Positions 1 through 8,985 of a DNA stretch of 64,000 nt are shown piece by piece. Each line of letters begins with the position of its first letter. The first letter of the stretch is position 1. The translations under genes were made by a program, and so were the position numbers. Source of the DNA: Enterococcus mundtii (lineage in GTDB: Bacteria; Bacillota; Bacilli; Lactobacillales; Enterococcaceae); NCBI RefSeq assembly GCF_002813755.1, contig NZ_CP018061.1, forward strand, positions 1 to 64,000. Direction: 5' to 3'. The notes under the pieces are model-generated. The model ran no database searches. It worked only from the letters and a program-made list of their open reading frames with translations, and had not been told where the DNA came from.

Positions 1-11
1 GGGGAATTACG

Positions 12-191
12 ATGGAACACGAAACATTGGAAGGGCTTAGAGAAAGAAAACAGCGTAAATTAGCATCAGTTAAAGAGCAAGCATTAAATGAAGTCGACAG
101 AAATAAAGAAGTAACGAAAGATAGTAAAGAAGTATTACACAGAGATGATTCTCAGGCTGTGGGGCAAAGCGAAAAAAATAAAGAGAGATAA
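12..191 (+). CDS. small highly charged hypothetical protein (59 aa)
   Basis: An ATG at 12 opens a 59-codon frame ending at TAA 189-191. The product is almost entirely charged or polar and predicted helical, rich in K, R and E (begins MEHETLEGLRERKQRK), with no signal peptide or membrane segment. The frame is open upstream to the window edge, so it could be the C-terminal part of a longer protein. A purine-rich GGGGA lies just before the ATG but too close to be a typical Shine-Dalgarno. I do not recognise the family. The neighbouring fragment at 323 begins with a loosely similar basic stretch. Confidence 0.4.
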   Translation: MEHETLEGLRERKQRKLASVKEQALNEVDRNKEVTKDSKEVLHRDDSQAVGQSEKNKER

Positions 192-322
192 ATTTTCAAA
201 AATCCAGAATATGAATAGAAGATACTTGAACGTCTCAGCATCCTGTTCGATTGATGCGACTTTCTAGATTTGTATGGTTACAGTGAATTTTAAAAACCAA
301 GCTTTTTAAAAGAAAGGAGAGC

Positions 323-424
323 ATGATGAAAGAAAAAGATCTAGATAAGTTAAAGAGAAAAGAAGACAAGAAATCGAAGGTATCAAACAGCGCTCTTTTG
401 CAGAAATCAGTAAAATCAAAGTGA
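323..424 (+). pseudogene. remnant of a small basic protein
   Basis: A good ribosome binding site (AAAGGAGAG, 313-321) precedes ATG codons at 323 and 326, but the frame stops after 33 codons. A shift near 365 into another frame continues a charged helical sequence (RQEIEGIKQRSFAEISKIK) to a stop near 441. This looks like one short gene broken by a frameshift. The family is not recognised. The first residues (LDKLKRK) resemble the start of the small protein at 12-191 (LEGLRERK), so the two could be paralogues. Confidence 0.3.
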
Positions 425-547
425 ATAATATAAAAAACTAAAAGTAGACAAAATGGAATTTAAAGAAAAAAGAGCGAATCATCAAAAAAATGAAGGACGT
501 GTACTATAAAATTTTTATTTTATTAGGAAGAGTTTTACAGAAGACGT

Positions 548-608
548 CAACACAAAAGCTTACACACCCAAAATTTGAAGTATTTTGGGTGGTAAGCTCT
601 TTGTGTTG
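548..608 (-). terminator. long inverted repeat, probable terminator
   Basis: A nearly perfect stem of about 27 bp (CAACACAAA-AGCTTAC and its complement around the loop TTGAAGT) lies just downstream of the stop of the minus-strand PH-domain gene. There is no clear U-run, so it may be a bidirectional or factor-dependent terminator or a processing site. Confidence 0.5.
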
Positions 609-617
609 ATCGTAAGT

Positions 618-995
618 TTAAGATAAGACAGCTGTTGCTAGCGCCTGTTGTACGGCGATGATATTCTTATCTTTTCTGAATTGTAAAGACTCTGCGGGTA
701 GTTCTGCGCTAGAAATCCAAATTTTCAATTCGGCATCTAAATCAAAATGCCCACTGTTTCAATCGAAAAACGTGAAATCGAGCGGTAAGGGATCGATTTA
801 TATTCACTTTTTTTACCGGTCATTCCTTGTTTATCGACGATAATCATCCGACGGTCGGTAAAAATAATCAAATCACGTACTAATTTGAACGCTAACTCTA
901 CCTGTTCCATTGGAATCAGGATTCTTGAACTTCTCTTGTGATATTCGTTGTATCTTTTGGGTAGCATTTCCCATCAAGCCATCAAATAGCCCCAT
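618..995 (-). pseudogene. PH domain-containing protein, frameshifted
   Basis: Reading from ATG 993-995 on the minus strand gives MGLFDGLMGNATQ, typical of the start of bacterial PH-domain (bPH_1/DUF1696) proteins. The middle, in another frame, gives ILIPMEQVELAFKLVRDLII, and the end, in a third frame near 757, gives GHFDLDAELKIWISSAELP and stops at 618-620. The segments reconstitute a protein of about 125 residues, the normal family length. At least two indels break it, one next to short runs around 757. The family is a small cytoplasmic fold of unclear role. Because its neighbours show the same kind of one-base lesion, sequencing error is as likely as real loss. Confidence 0.7.
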
Positions 996-1219
996 AAAAA
1001 CACTCCTTTAGTCGTAGGATAAAATCATTGTAGTACTCTATCTCATTTCTATCTCATTGTAACAAAGCTTTTGAATGAACGAGCAATTTATTCTTCAAAA
1101 GAATAAAAAAATTGAATTTGTAAGGCTGAGTGAGACAAAGTCACGTTAAACAGATGGTTTGAGGTTTGACTTTATTAATGTTACGGTTGTTATGTAATTA
1201 AGAATAGAGGAGGCAAACT

Positions 1220-2672
1220 ATGGGGAAATATGATTTACCGCAAGTAGAAACTCATCTTTATATTAATGGCAAATGGCTTGAAGGCTCTGAAGGAACAGTT
1301 GATGTCGTCAATCCAGCAACTGGTGAAACGTTAGCAAGCGTTCAACAAGGGCGAAAAAGACAAAAGAAGCCATTGAAGCTGCCAACAAGGCATTCGAAGG
1401 TTGGTCAAGAACGGCACCAAGCGAACGAGCAAAATTAATGAATAAAATGGCTGATCTAGTAGAAGAAGACAGCGAACGTTTAGCAAAAATCATGACGATG
1501 GAGCAAGGGAAACCGCTGCTCAAGCGACGGCAGAAATCCAAACAAATGTCGAAAACCTTCGCTGGAATGCAGCGCAAGGCCAACGAATCATGGGAGAAAT
1601 CATTCCTTCACCTGAAGGGAAACAATGGCAAGCACGTAAACAACCAGTAGGTGTCGTCGGCGCCATCACACCATGGAACTTCCATCCAACATGATCATTC
1701 GTAAAATCTCGCCGGCAATCGCCGCAGGCTGTACGGTTATCTTAAACCAGCAAAATCAACACCTCTATCAGCACTTGCGCTGATGGAACTATTCCACAAA
1801 GCTGGCTTTCCAGATGGCGTCGTAAATATCGTCATGGGGGACTCCTCAACTATTGGAAAGATTTTGTCTGAATCGGATGATATCCAAAAAATCACATTTA
1901 CAGGTTCAACAGAAGTTGGACAAATTCTAAATGAACAAGCAGCACCTACCTTGAAAAAAGTTTCTATGGAGCTAGGTGGACATGCGCCATTTATTATTTT
2001 TCCAGATGCCGATGTAGAATTAGCAGTCGATACATTGATCAAAACGAAATTTATCAACAATGGACAAGTATGTACGTCACCCAAATCGAATTTTTATCCA
2101 TAAAGAAATCAAAGAACAAGCAACAAAATTGATTGTGGAAAAAATCAGAGAAGTGACTGTTGGAAATGGCTTAGACGATCCAACTACGGGCCATTGATCA
2201 ATGAAGAAGGCGTAAAAAAAGTTGAAGAACAACTAGAAGATGCAGTAGCTAAAGGAGCAGAAAATCTTGGCTGGTGGTCATCGTCTAACGGACGGAGAAT
2301 ATGCAAATGGCTTTTTCTTTGAACCGACAGTATTAGATGGCGTGAAAAAGGAAATGGATATTTTCTACAATGAAACATTTGGACCAGTGATCCCAATCAT
2401 TACATTTGAAGACGAAGAACAAGTAATCAAAGATGCCCAATGATACGATTTTTGGTTTAGCATCATATTTCTTTGCGACGAATATCCATACGATCAACAA
2501 TGTAAGCAATAAATTGCAATATGGCATGGTCGGTGTCAATGATACGACGATCTCAAATTCTGCGACACCATTTGGGGGAGTCAAACATTCAGGGTTTGGC
2601 CGTGAGAACGGAACTTTTGGGGTAGAGGAATATGTCGAAGTGAAGTTTGTGACGATTGCATCAGAGAAATAA
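1220..2672 (+). pseudogene. gabD: NAD(P)-dependent succinate-semialdehyde dehydrogenase, multiple frameshifts
   Basis: RBS GAGGAGG precedes ATG 1220. Joined across frames, the product is a full-length aldehyde dehydrogenase of about 480 residues. Visible motifs are ITPWNFP (cofactor domain), FTGSTEVG, the general-base segment MELGGHAPFI, the catalytic-cysteine segment NNGQVCTSP and the C-terminal NETFGPVIP and FGGVKHSGFGRE. These fit the GabD-like subfamily that oxidises succinate semialdehyde to succinate. I count about eight one-base indels: near 1348, 1517, 1680, 1745, 2085, 2190, 2262 and 2440. All lie in runs of two or more identical bases, and correcting each restores the family sequence. 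If real, the gene is dead; if error, it is an ordinary catabolic enzyme. A strong terminator follows at 2686. Confidence 0.85.
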
Positions 2673-2685
2673 ATGATAAGATAAA

Positions 2686-2730
2686 AAGAGAGGATGATTG
2701 CATAAAATCATCTCTCTTCTTTTTTATTTT
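2686..2730. terminator. bidirectional rho-independent terminator
   Basis: The stem AGAGAGGATGATT/AATCATCTCTCT with loop GCATA is followed by a T-rich tail on the plus strand, with an A-rich stretch on the other side. It serves gabD and overlaps the stop codon of the convergent glycosyltransferase gene. Confidence 0.85.
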
Positions 2731-3666
2731 GGTGATACTCATGATAAACATGATAGAGGTTCAGTTCGTACTCTTTCTTTGCATTTGTAACGACCGTATC
2801 TAAAATCATACCAGTAACTAGTGAAAGTAAAGCTAGGATCATCAATCCTGTACTTAATATGGCTGAAGGGACTTTAGTAATAAAGCTCGTCAACATAAAC
2901 TCCCGAATGACAGGAATCCCAGTGAACAGACCAGCTAAAAAGAAAATGACTGTCCAGATATTGAAAAATAGGATAGGTTTTATAATCTTTACACATTTTA
3001 ATGATCATCATAATGACTTTGAAGCCATCAGAAAAGGTATTCAATTTTGATTCGCTACCTTCTGGGCGATCACGGTAATCAATAGGGAGCTCAACTAATT
3101 TGAATTTTTTATCTAAGGCATGAATGGTCAATTCCGTTTCGATTTGGAATCCCGCACTCATGATCGGAAAACTTTTGACAAAAATACGATTAAATCCTCG
3201 ATAGCCAGTCATCACGTCTCTTATTTTTGTTTTATATAAACGAGTGATCGTATTTTTAACTAAATTATTGCCAAAATCATGGAAGGCGCGTTTATTTTCT
3301 TCAAAGTAAGTACCATTAGAAAGACGGTCGCCAATGACCATATCCGCTTCGCCAGAACGTAATTTTTCTAAAAGTCCATGTACGGCTTCGGCTGGATAAG
3401 TATCATCTCCGTCTACCATCAAGTAGTAGTCCGCATCAATATCAAAAAACATTTGACGAATGACATTTCCTTTACCTGACGAGGTTCTTTTTTACAATAG
3501 CACCCGCTGCAACTGCTAAGTCGTAGGTGTTGTCCGTTGAGTTATTGTCGTATACATAAATATCTGCTTCTGGTAATTCTCGTTTAAAGTCGGCAATGAC
3601 TGTAGGAATCGTTGCTTCTTCATTATAACAAGGAATCAGGACAGCAATTTTTTCTGTGTGATTCAT
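2708..3666 (-). pseudogene. GT2 family glycosyltransferase with C-terminal membrane segments, frameshifted
   Basis: ATG 3664-3666 starts MNHTEKIAVLIPCYNEEATI, a classic GT-A family 2 N-terminus. Later come the metal-binding DGDD motif (MVDGDDTYPAEA), the acceptor region MTGYRGFNR and LPIDYRDRPEGSESKLNTF, then two hydrophobic segments (FFLAGLFTGIPVI and SAILSTGLMILALLSLVTGMI). This is the layout of polyisoprenyl-phosphate sugar transferases (DPM1/GtrB-like), which load a sugar onto lipid carrier at the inner membrane face. Three one-base indels break it: a missing A near 3488, a missing G near 3477, and an extra A in a run near 2980. All are in homopolymers. Restored length is about 318 residues, normal for the family. 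Confidence 0.8.
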
Positions 3667-3743
3667 TTTTCACTCTCCTAAATAAATTGAAAAAGTTTAA
3701 ACTAAGCATAACCTATCATGTACGTTTATACCAGTTTTTATGC

Positions 3744-3794
3744 AAAAAAAGAAGCTCTTATCCATAGGAAAGCCTATTTCTAAGAGAATCTTTT
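3744..3794 (-). terminator. terminator of the PepSY-like gene
   Basis: On the minus strand the imperfect stem CTCTTAGAAATAGG/CCTATGGATAAGAG is followed by CTTC and seven T residues. It sits just past the stop at 3805. Confidence 0.65.
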
Positions 3795-3804
3795 AAAAAT
3801 GAAA

Positions 3805-4155
3805 TCAAGCATCTGTTCCTTTTTTTCTAGAAATATCTAAAACAGTACCAGTATAGGCATCTGCTAAAAATTCATAATAGACGACTTCACCATCTTCTAT
3901 GCGAGAAATCCCACCACGATAAGCTTTTGAATGAATTGCAAATTTACGTGTCGGTTCTTTCTCAAAAGAGATCCAGGAGCCTTCAATCGAGCCTTCATCT
4001 AAAAACGCTTCTTTGATGGTAGCTAAGACTTCATCAGCGGACATCGTTTTGTTGCGATTGTACCATAGTGCAGTTGCCACGCCACTTAATAATCCTAAAC
4101 CAAGTCCGACAGCTAAACCACCTTTGAAATAGGCCTGTTCACTTTCTTCATACAT
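3805..4155 (-). CDS. membrane-anchored PepSY-like small protein
   Basis: 116 residues starting at ATG 4153-4155, with GGAGGG about 8 bases upstream. Residues 9-30 form one hydrophobic glycine-rich helix (GGLAVGLGLGLLSGVATALW), so the protein is probably a single-pass membrane protein with its C-terminus outside. The rest resembles a PepSY-type fold; the end YYEFLADAYTGTVLDISRK matches the usual PepSY hairpin. PepSY domains are linked to protease inhibition at the cell surface, but the role here is unknown. It is divergent from pepA, with both promoters in the 200-bp gap. The start is well supported by its RBS. Confidence 0.75.
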   Translation of the reverse strand: MYEESEQAYFKGGLAVGLGLGLLSGVATALWYNRNKTMSADEVLATIKEAFLDEGSIEGSWISFEKEPTRKFAIHSKAYRGGISRIEDGEVVYYEFLADAYTGTVLDISRKKGTDA

Positions 4156-4355
4156 GCTGCTTGCCCTCCTTTACACTTTCACAAGTTTCTTTGGCTTTAT
4201 TTTACCACACTATCTGATTTTCTTTGAAATAAATAACCGTTTTGAAATAAAATACGGTATAATAATCACGATAGATTTGTCCAGATACTATTTTTTAAGA
4301 CAAATCAAAGCTGAGATTGAAAGGAGACAAGTCTGAATTATAGACGATCATTATT

Positions 4356-5435
4356 ATGGATGAAAAAACATTTCAACGTATTAAAGAATTAACAGAATTA
4401 CAAGGAACAAGCGGTTTTGAACAAGACATCCGCGCGTACATGGAACAACACATGGAGCCACTAGTTGATGAATTACAATTAGATGGATTAGGTGGGATCT
4501 TTGGATTGCGCCATCACCAAGAAGCGGATGCCCCTCGTGTCATGGTGGCAGCACACATGGACGAAGTTGGTTTTATGTTGACACAAATCCAAGATAACGG
4601 ATTGTTCAAAGTGGTTCCGCTAGGCGGTTGGAATCCTTATGTAGTATCGGCTCAACGCTTTACATTGAAGACATCAACAGGGAAAAATTACCCATGTATT
4701 TCTTCTTCTGTTCCACCACATTTATTACGTGGTACAAGCGGTCAAAAGTCAGTCGAAGTAACAGATATTTTATTTGATGCTGGTTTTGAATCAAAAGAAG
4801 AAGCAATGAGTTTTGGTGTCCTACCAGGAGATACGATCGTACCTTTTGCAGAAACGATCAAAACAGCAAACGGCAAAAATATCATCAGTAAATCATGGGA
4901 CAACCGTTACGGTTGTACGATGGTCTTGGAAGCATTAGAAGCCCTAGAAAAAGAAACATTAGGTCATACGCTGATCGCCGGCGCCAATGTCCAAGAAGAA
5001 GTTGGTTTACGTGGATCAAAAGCTTCAGTGAACAAATTCAAACCTGATCTATTCTTTGCGGTAGACTGCTCTGCAGCAGATGATACAGTAACGAAAAAAG
5101 GCACATTTGGTCATCTAGGAGAAGGCACCTTGATGCGTATCCAAGATCCAGGATTGATCATGTTGCCGCGATTACGTGAATATTTATTAGATATTGCTGA
5201 AACAAACAATATTCCTTATCAATACTTTGTATCAAAAGGCGGTACCGACGCTGGTGCTGCTCATACACAAAATGAAGGAATCCCAAGTACCGTTATCGGT
5301 GTAGTTGGACGCTATATCCATACGCATCAAACGATGTTTAGTATCCGTGACTTTGAAGCAGCCAGAGAAATGTTGATCCAAACATTGAAGGGCTTAGATA
5401 AATCAACGGTGAATACGATCGTTTACGGAAAATAA
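4356..5435 (+). CDS. pepA: glutamyl aminopeptidase, M42 family
   Basis: 359 residues, full length for PepA/FrvX-type M42 metallopeptidases, which remove N-terminal acidic residues from peptides in the cytoplasm. Metal-ligand regions are visible: VAAHMDEVGF (H, D), SWDNRYGC (D), NVQEEVGLRG (catalytic and ligand Glu), FAVDCSAADD and a late GTDAGAAH histidine. ATG 4356 is the only in-frame start, since TAG lies five codons upstream. A strong AAAGGAGA sits about 30 bases before it, an unusual spacing. A good -10 (TATAAT, 4258-4263) lies further up without an obvious -35. It is followed by its own terminator, so it is monocistronic. Confidence 0.95.
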   Translation: MDEKTFQRIKELTELQGTSGFEQDIRAYMEQHMEPLVDELQLDGLGGIFGLRHHQEADAPRVMVAAHMDEVGFMLTQIQDNGLFKVVPLGGWNPYVVSAQRFTLKTSTGKNYPCISSSVPPHLLRGTSGQKSVEVTDILFDAGFESKEEAMSFGVLPGDTIVPFAETIKTANGKNIISKSWDNRYGCTMVLEALEALEKETLGHTLIAGANVQEEVGLRGSKASVNKFKPDLFFAVDCSAADDTVTKKGTFGHLGEGTLMRIQDPGLIMLPRLREYLLDIAETNNIPYQYFVSKGGTDAGAAHTQNEGIPSTVIGVVGRYIHTHQTMFSIRDFEAAREMLIQTLKGLDKSTVNTIVYGK

Positions 5436-5441
5436 GTAATC

Positions 5442-5480
5442 AACGAGTAAAGGCGATCCGCTTTTGCTCGTTTTTTATTT
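5442..5480 (+). terminator. pepA terminator
   Basis: The stem AACGAGTAAAGGCG/CGCTTTTGCTCGTT is followed by TTTTTTATTTTTT, directly after the pepA stop. Confidence 0.85.
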
Positions 5481-5492
5481 TTTAGATATAGT

Positions 5493-5521
5493 TTGGTCAG
5501 TTTTTTGTAAAGGTGTATAAT
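5493..5521 (+). promoter_or_regulatory. sigma-A promoter of the thioredoxin gene
   Basis: The -35 box TTGGTC (5493-5498) and the perfect -10 TATAAT (5516-5521) are separated by 17 bp. The box lies 38 bp upstream of the ATG. Confidence 0.8.
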
Positions 5522-5558
5522 TTAAGTAGAACATAGAATAAGAAAGAAGTGTGAACCT

Positions 5559-5879
5559 ATGATTACTCCTAAAAGTCTTGAAGAAGTAGCCGGTTATGTT
5601 GAAAAAGGCAATCATATCTTTTTCTTTACTGCCGATTGGTGTGGCGATTGTCGCTTCATCAAACCACAAATGCCAGAAATCGAACGTCATTTTTCAGAGT
5701 GGACATTTGTCGAAATGGATCGAGATGCGTACATCGATTTAGCAGCAGAATGGAATATTTTCGGTATTCCAAGTTTCATTGTCATCAAAGATGGGAAAGA
5801 ATTAGGTCGTCTGGTCAATAAAGATCGTAAAACAAAAGAAGAAATCGAACAATTTTTAACAAAAACGATTCAGCAGTGA
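5559..5879 (+). CDS. thioredoxin-family protein
   Basis: 106 residues from ATG 5559, preceded by AGAAAGAAG. The thioredoxin fold is shown by FFFTADWCGDCRFIKP, with redox motif WCGDC at about residues 29-33, and by the cis-proline segment IFGIPSFIVIKDGKEL. No signal peptide is present, so it acts in the cytoplasm as a small disulfide reductase. The GD dipeptide between the cysteines differs from the GP of TrxA, marking it as an accessory thioredoxin-like protein. The UspA gene follows 21 bp later and is probably cotranscribed from the promoter at 5493. Confidence 0.9.
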   Translation: MITPKSLEEVAGYVEKGNHIFFFTADWCGDCRFIKPQMPEIERHFSEWTFVEMDRDAYIDLAAEWNIFGIPSFIVIKDGKELGRLVNKDRKTKEEIEQFLTKTIQQ

Positions 5880-5900
5880 GAAACGAGAGGAGTGGGAAAA

Positions 5901-6355
5901 ATGGAACAAGCATATAAGAAAATATTAGTTGGAATTGACGGAAGCGAGCAAGCGTTTGCTGCATTCAAAAAAGCTGTCGAGGTGGCTCGTAGAAATGAAG
6001 GCACAGTGTACGTGACGAATGTGATCGACCAACAATTTTATCAATTTATGGGGTATACGCCTATTGACCAATCCTTGATCGATCAACAGACTGAATCAGC
6101 AAAACAATTGATTGAAGAATGTAAAAATTACGGAAAATCCGTTGACTACCAAAAATAGAAGGCATTGTGGCTTATGGTTCGGTCAGAGAATCTATGGCAG
6201 TAAAACTACCAAAGAAATATCAAATCGACTTGATCATGATCGGTCAATCAGGTTTGAATGCCGTTGAACGCTTTATGACTGGGAGTGTGGCAAGCTACGT
6301 GATTCGACAAGCTCCGTGTGATGTCCTAGTCGTTTCAGAACCAAGAGAAGCCTAG
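5901..6355 (+). pseudogene. universal stress protein, UspA family, one frameshift
   Basis: GAGAGGAG precedes ATG 5901. The first 85 residues read MEQAYKKILVGIDGSEQAF and the end reads MIGQSGLNAVERFMTGSVASYVIRQAPCDVLVV. The ATP-binding signature G(2)xG(9)[S/T] is recognisable as GQSGLNAVERFMTGSVAS. The two halves are in different frames: at about 6153 a run of five A after CAA needs one more A to keep the frame (YQKIEGIVAYGSVRE). Corrected length is about 151 residues, normal for UspA. Given the homopolymer context this may be a sequencing error. Gene order suggests an operon with the thioredoxin. Confidence 0.85.
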
Positions 6356-6383
6356 TTTTTGATTCAATAGGCAGATCCTTGAA

Positions 6384-6437
6384 CAAAAAAGACGAGGAAA
6401 CGAAAGATGGTGCATTTCGTTTCCTCGTCTTTTTTTG
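6384..6437 (+). terminator. strong rho-independent terminator
   Basis: A 20-bp nearly perfect stem (AAAAGACGAGGAAACGAAA and its complement) with a 9-base loop and a run of seven T. It ends the thioredoxin-usp unit. Confidence 0.95.
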
Positions 6438-6600
6438 TGATCCGTGCTTTCTTTTTATTCCGGCAAGTTTTTCTAAGAGAATTTATCATGCAAGAACTTC
6501 CTTTTTTTGTTAAGATAATACAAGAGAGTTTGGTGCTGATCGATCTACTCAGTTGCCATAAATCAAAAACAACTTCAACAAATGATATTGGAGGAAACAA

Positions 6601-7207
6601 AATGATTTTTGCTTATAATCGCGCACATGTGGGCGACACATTAATGGTGATCATAGCCGACGATAAAGGCACGGAAAACACTGTTAGTCGTAAATGGAAT
6701 GTTGCGCAAATCAAAGATGAATCTGGTCAAATCGTTGCATGGAACTTTTTCCATATCTCAGATCATCTAACAATTGAAGGCAATGGCCAAGTAACAATCT
6801 CAGAAGAACAACTAGCTGAATTGAACCGTTTGATCAAAGAAGCTGGCTTTGAAGAAACATTGGAAAAAGACAACCAACCGAAAATCGTTGTTGGTTACGT
6901 CAAAACTTGTGAACCTCATCCAGATTCTGATCATTTATCTGTAACTGAAACAGAAGTAGATGGTGGTGAAGTTTTACAAATCGTTTGTGGCGCACCGAAT
7001 ATTGAAGCAGGTCAAAAAGTAGTCGTTGCTAAACCTGGTGCAATGATGCCAGACGGTATGATGATTTGGCCTGGAGAATTAAGAGGGGTCAAAAGTGACG
7101 GAATGATTTGCTCTGCAAAGGAACTTCACGTACCTAACGCCCCAGAGAAAAAAGGCATCTTAGTTTTACCTGAAGATGCGATAGTTGGCGAAGCATTCAA
7201 AAACTAG
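6601..7207 (+). CDS. ytpR: YtpR family tRNA-binding protein
   Basis: 202 residues from ATG 6601 with RBS GGAGG at 6590. A longer in-frame opening upstream is rejected because it runs through the previous terminator. The C-terminal half (about residues 95-200) is an OB-fold EMAPII/PheT-N tRNA-binding domain: IVVGYVKTCEPHPDSDHLSV, LQIVCGAPNIEAGQKVVVA, LRGVKSDGMICSAKEL. The N-terminal part is the DUF4479-type domain of stand-alone YtpR proteins. It probably binds tRNA in the cytoplasm, with a role in translation quality or trafficking that is not settled. It stands alone between two terminators. Confidence 0.93.
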
Positions 7208-7213
7208 CATGAA

Positions 7214-7253
7214 TAAAAAAACGACTACCTCCATTGAGGTAGCCGTTTTTTTA
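7214..7253. terminator. bidirectional terminator between ytpR and htrA
   Basis: The stem AAAACGACTACCTC/GAGGTAGCCGTTTT with loop CATT is A-rich on one side and T-rich on the other, so it serves both convergent genes. Confidence 0.95.
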
Positions 7254-8558
7254 TTAATTATTTGAGCCATTGGAACTATTTGAATTTCCTTGATTTAATG
7301 CAGTATTATCAATTGTCAATTTGATATCTACAGTTTTTTCTTCTTCGCCACGGTAATAAGTGATCTTCACAGTGTCACCAACTTTTTTACCATAAAGCAC
7401 AGACTGTAATTCAACACCAGATGAGACTTCTGTATCATCGATTTTTGTGATGACATCATATTGTTCTAAGCCAGCTTTTTCCGCAGGCGTTGCTGGTTGA
7501 ACCGAACGAATGATCACGCCATTTGTTACAGAAGATGGTAATTTCAAGATCTGTTCCTGTTGTTGTGTAGAAACGGCGGAAAGATCGGTCATTGTGATAC
7601 CCAGTGCAGGGCGTGTTACTTTTCCATCTTTTTCAAGTTGATTGATGATATTTACGACATCATTACTTGGAATCGCAAAGCCCATTCCTTCAACACTTAC
7701 ACTTGAAGAATCAGAAGTCGATGCAATTTTACTTGAATTGATACCAATAACTTGGCCTTCGATATTAACTAGTGGACCACCAGAGTTCCCTGGGTTGATC
7801 GCTGCATCTGTTTGGATCGCATTGATATTCACTGTCTCATTAGATTCATTTGTACTTGTCACTTGACGATTCAAGGAAGAAACAATTCCTGATGTCACCG
7901 AGTTTGCGTATTGAGAACCTAGAGGAGAACCAATCGCAATCGCAGGTTCGCCGACTTTCAATGAAGCAGAGTCGCCAAATGAAGCAACAGTATCGACTTT
8001 GTCAGCACTGATTTTTAAAACAGCTAAATCAGTATAAGCATCTGTACCGACTAATTCTGCTTTCACTTTTGTTCCATCTTTTAGTAAAACTTCTAGTCCT
8101 TGTTGTCCATCGACAACGTGATTATTCGTCACGATATAAGCGGAATCGCCCTCTTTTTTATAAATCACACCGCTACCTTCACTGTAAGCTTGCAATTCGC
8201 CATCTTCGCCACTACTTTCTTGTTGTTGGCCAAATAATGAACCAAACGGGTCAGATGATGAACTTTGTTTTTGTAGGTTGATAACAGAAACAACTGCTCC
8301 TTGCACTTTATCTACTGCAGAAGTGATATCTGAATCTACATTGACTTTTACATTTTCGACAACTGTTTCGCCTGATGCATTTTGTGTCCCACTGCTAGAA
8401 GAAGTCGTTACTGAGTTACCACCTCCAGTTGCTGCATAAAAAATACCGAAAGTCAGTAATCCGCCAATCACGCCACCAACTACGCCAAGACCTAGCTTTC
8501 GCCAAATGCCATTAGATTTTCTTTTTTTCATTTTTGGTGTCACATCTCTTCTGTCCAT
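7254..8558 (-). CDS. htrA: HtrA/DegP-like membrane-anchored serine protease
   Basis: 434 residues from the ATG at 8558. GGAGG lies 8 bases upstream, which favours this start over the ATG five codons earlier that contains the RBS. A short basic cytoplasmic tail is followed by one membrane helix ([20 protein letters not shown], about residues 26-45), a Ser/Gly/Asn-rich linker, a trypsin-like domain with catalytic His (VTNNHVVDG), Asp (TDLAVLKI) and Ser ([11 protein letters not shown]), and a C-terminal PDZ domain ([20 protein letters not shown]). The family degrades misfolded exported proteins at the outer face of the membrane. A promoter with an embedded palindrome lies upstream, and rlmH is divergent. 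Confidence 0.96.
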   Translation of the reverse strand: MDRRDVTPKMKKRKSNGIWRKLGLGVVGGVIGGLLTFGIFYAATGGGNSVTTSSSSGTQNASGETVVENVKVNVDSDITSAVDKVQGAVVSVINLQKQSSSSDPFGSLFGQQQESSGEDGELQAYSEGSGVIYKKEGDSAYIVTNNHVVDGQQGLEVLLKDGTKVKAELVGTDAYTDLAVLKISADKVDTVASFGDSASLKVGEPAIAIGSPLGSQYANSVTSGIVSSLNRQVTSTNESNETVNINAIQTDAAINPGNSGGPLVNIEGQVIGINSSKIASTSDSSSVSVEGMGFAIPSNDVVNIINQLEKDGKVTRPALGITMTDLSAVSTQQQEQILKLPSSVTNGVIIRSVQPATPAEKAGLEQYDVITKIDDTEVSSGVELQSVLYGKKVGDTVKITYYRGEEEKTVDIKLTIDNTALNQGNSNSSNGSNN

Positions 8559-8595
8559 GTGATCTGCCTCCATTTATTATTTTCTTGATAAGTTA

Positions 8596-8624
8596 AGTAT
8601 AGACTTATTTACTAAATTTAGTCT
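8596..8624 (-). promoter_or_regulatory. htrA promoter region with a 12-bp palindrome
   Basis: On the minus strand a -10 TATACT (8596-8601) has a weak -35 TAGACT (8619-8624) 17 bp away. The spacer contains the perfect palindrome ACTAAATTTAGT (8611-8622). A protein bound there would block polymerase, so it is a candidate operator. Confidence 0.45.
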
Positions 8625-8700
8625 ACTTCCAGACTGTGAACTTTTTATGAAAAACATTAGGAAAAATAATTGTTTTCAGATGAAAAAATAAAATACAAAC

Positions 8701-8897
8701 TTATACACAGGAATTGTGGAAAAGTATTTGTAAAAAATGCGTATAAATGCCCATAAAAGTTATCAACAACTTGTGGAAAAAGTGGAAAAATCTGTGCGAA
8801 ACATATGTTTGCTTAAGAAATACTTATGAAATAAGCAATAAAACAACGATAAGCTGTGGATAAACCTGTGGAAGATGTGTATAACTATGTGGGAAAA
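8701..8897. promoter_or_regulatory. cluster of DnaA-box-like 9-mers
   Basis: In about 190 bp I find a perfect box, TGTGGATAA (8855-8863, minus orientation). Variants fitting TTWTNCACA or one mismatch away are TTATACACA (8701-8709), TGTGGAAAA (8715-8723 and 8772-8780), TTATCAACA (8760-8768) and TGTGTATAA (8876-8884), with weaker ones at 8781, 8867 and 8889. The cluster fills the htrA-rlmH gap and ends just before the rlmH promoter. dnaA and dnaN are not in the window, so this need not be oriC. Confidence 0.75.
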
Positions 8898-8912
8898 CTT
8901 TTTTAAATCTCT

Positions 8913-8940
8913 TTGTCGAATAAGAATACTCTATTATAAT
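8913..8940 (+). promoter_or_regulatory. rlmH promoter
   Basis: TTGTCG (8913-8918) and perfect TATAAT (8935-8940) with a 16-bp spacer, 45 bp before the rlmH start and directly after the DnaA-box cluster. Confidence 0.8.
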
Positions 8941-8985
8941 AAGAAAGAAGAATTCGATATGAAAGACCGAGGGAAGGAAATTATT

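Noticed and set aside
548..608. Long dyad as part of a MITE or small mobile element
   Set aside because: There is a single copy in the window, no flanking duplication, and it lies exactly after a gene stop, so a terminator is simpler.
4154..4336. Plus-strand 60-codon frame upstream of pepA
   Set aside because: It lies in the divergent promoter region, has no RBS, and its composition is not protein-like.
6407..6600. N-terminal extension of the YtpR protein
   Set aside because: It would run through the strong terminator at 6384-6437; ATG 6601 has a good RBS and matches the family start.
8701..8897. Chromosomal oriC
   Set aside because: Boxes are present but dnaA/dnaN are absent, and no clear AT-rich unwinding element with DnaA-trio repeats was identified; a non-oriC cluster is the safer call.
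8875..8985. Longer start for RlmH
   Set aside because: It would place the promoter and a DnaA box within the coding region; 159 residues is the family length.
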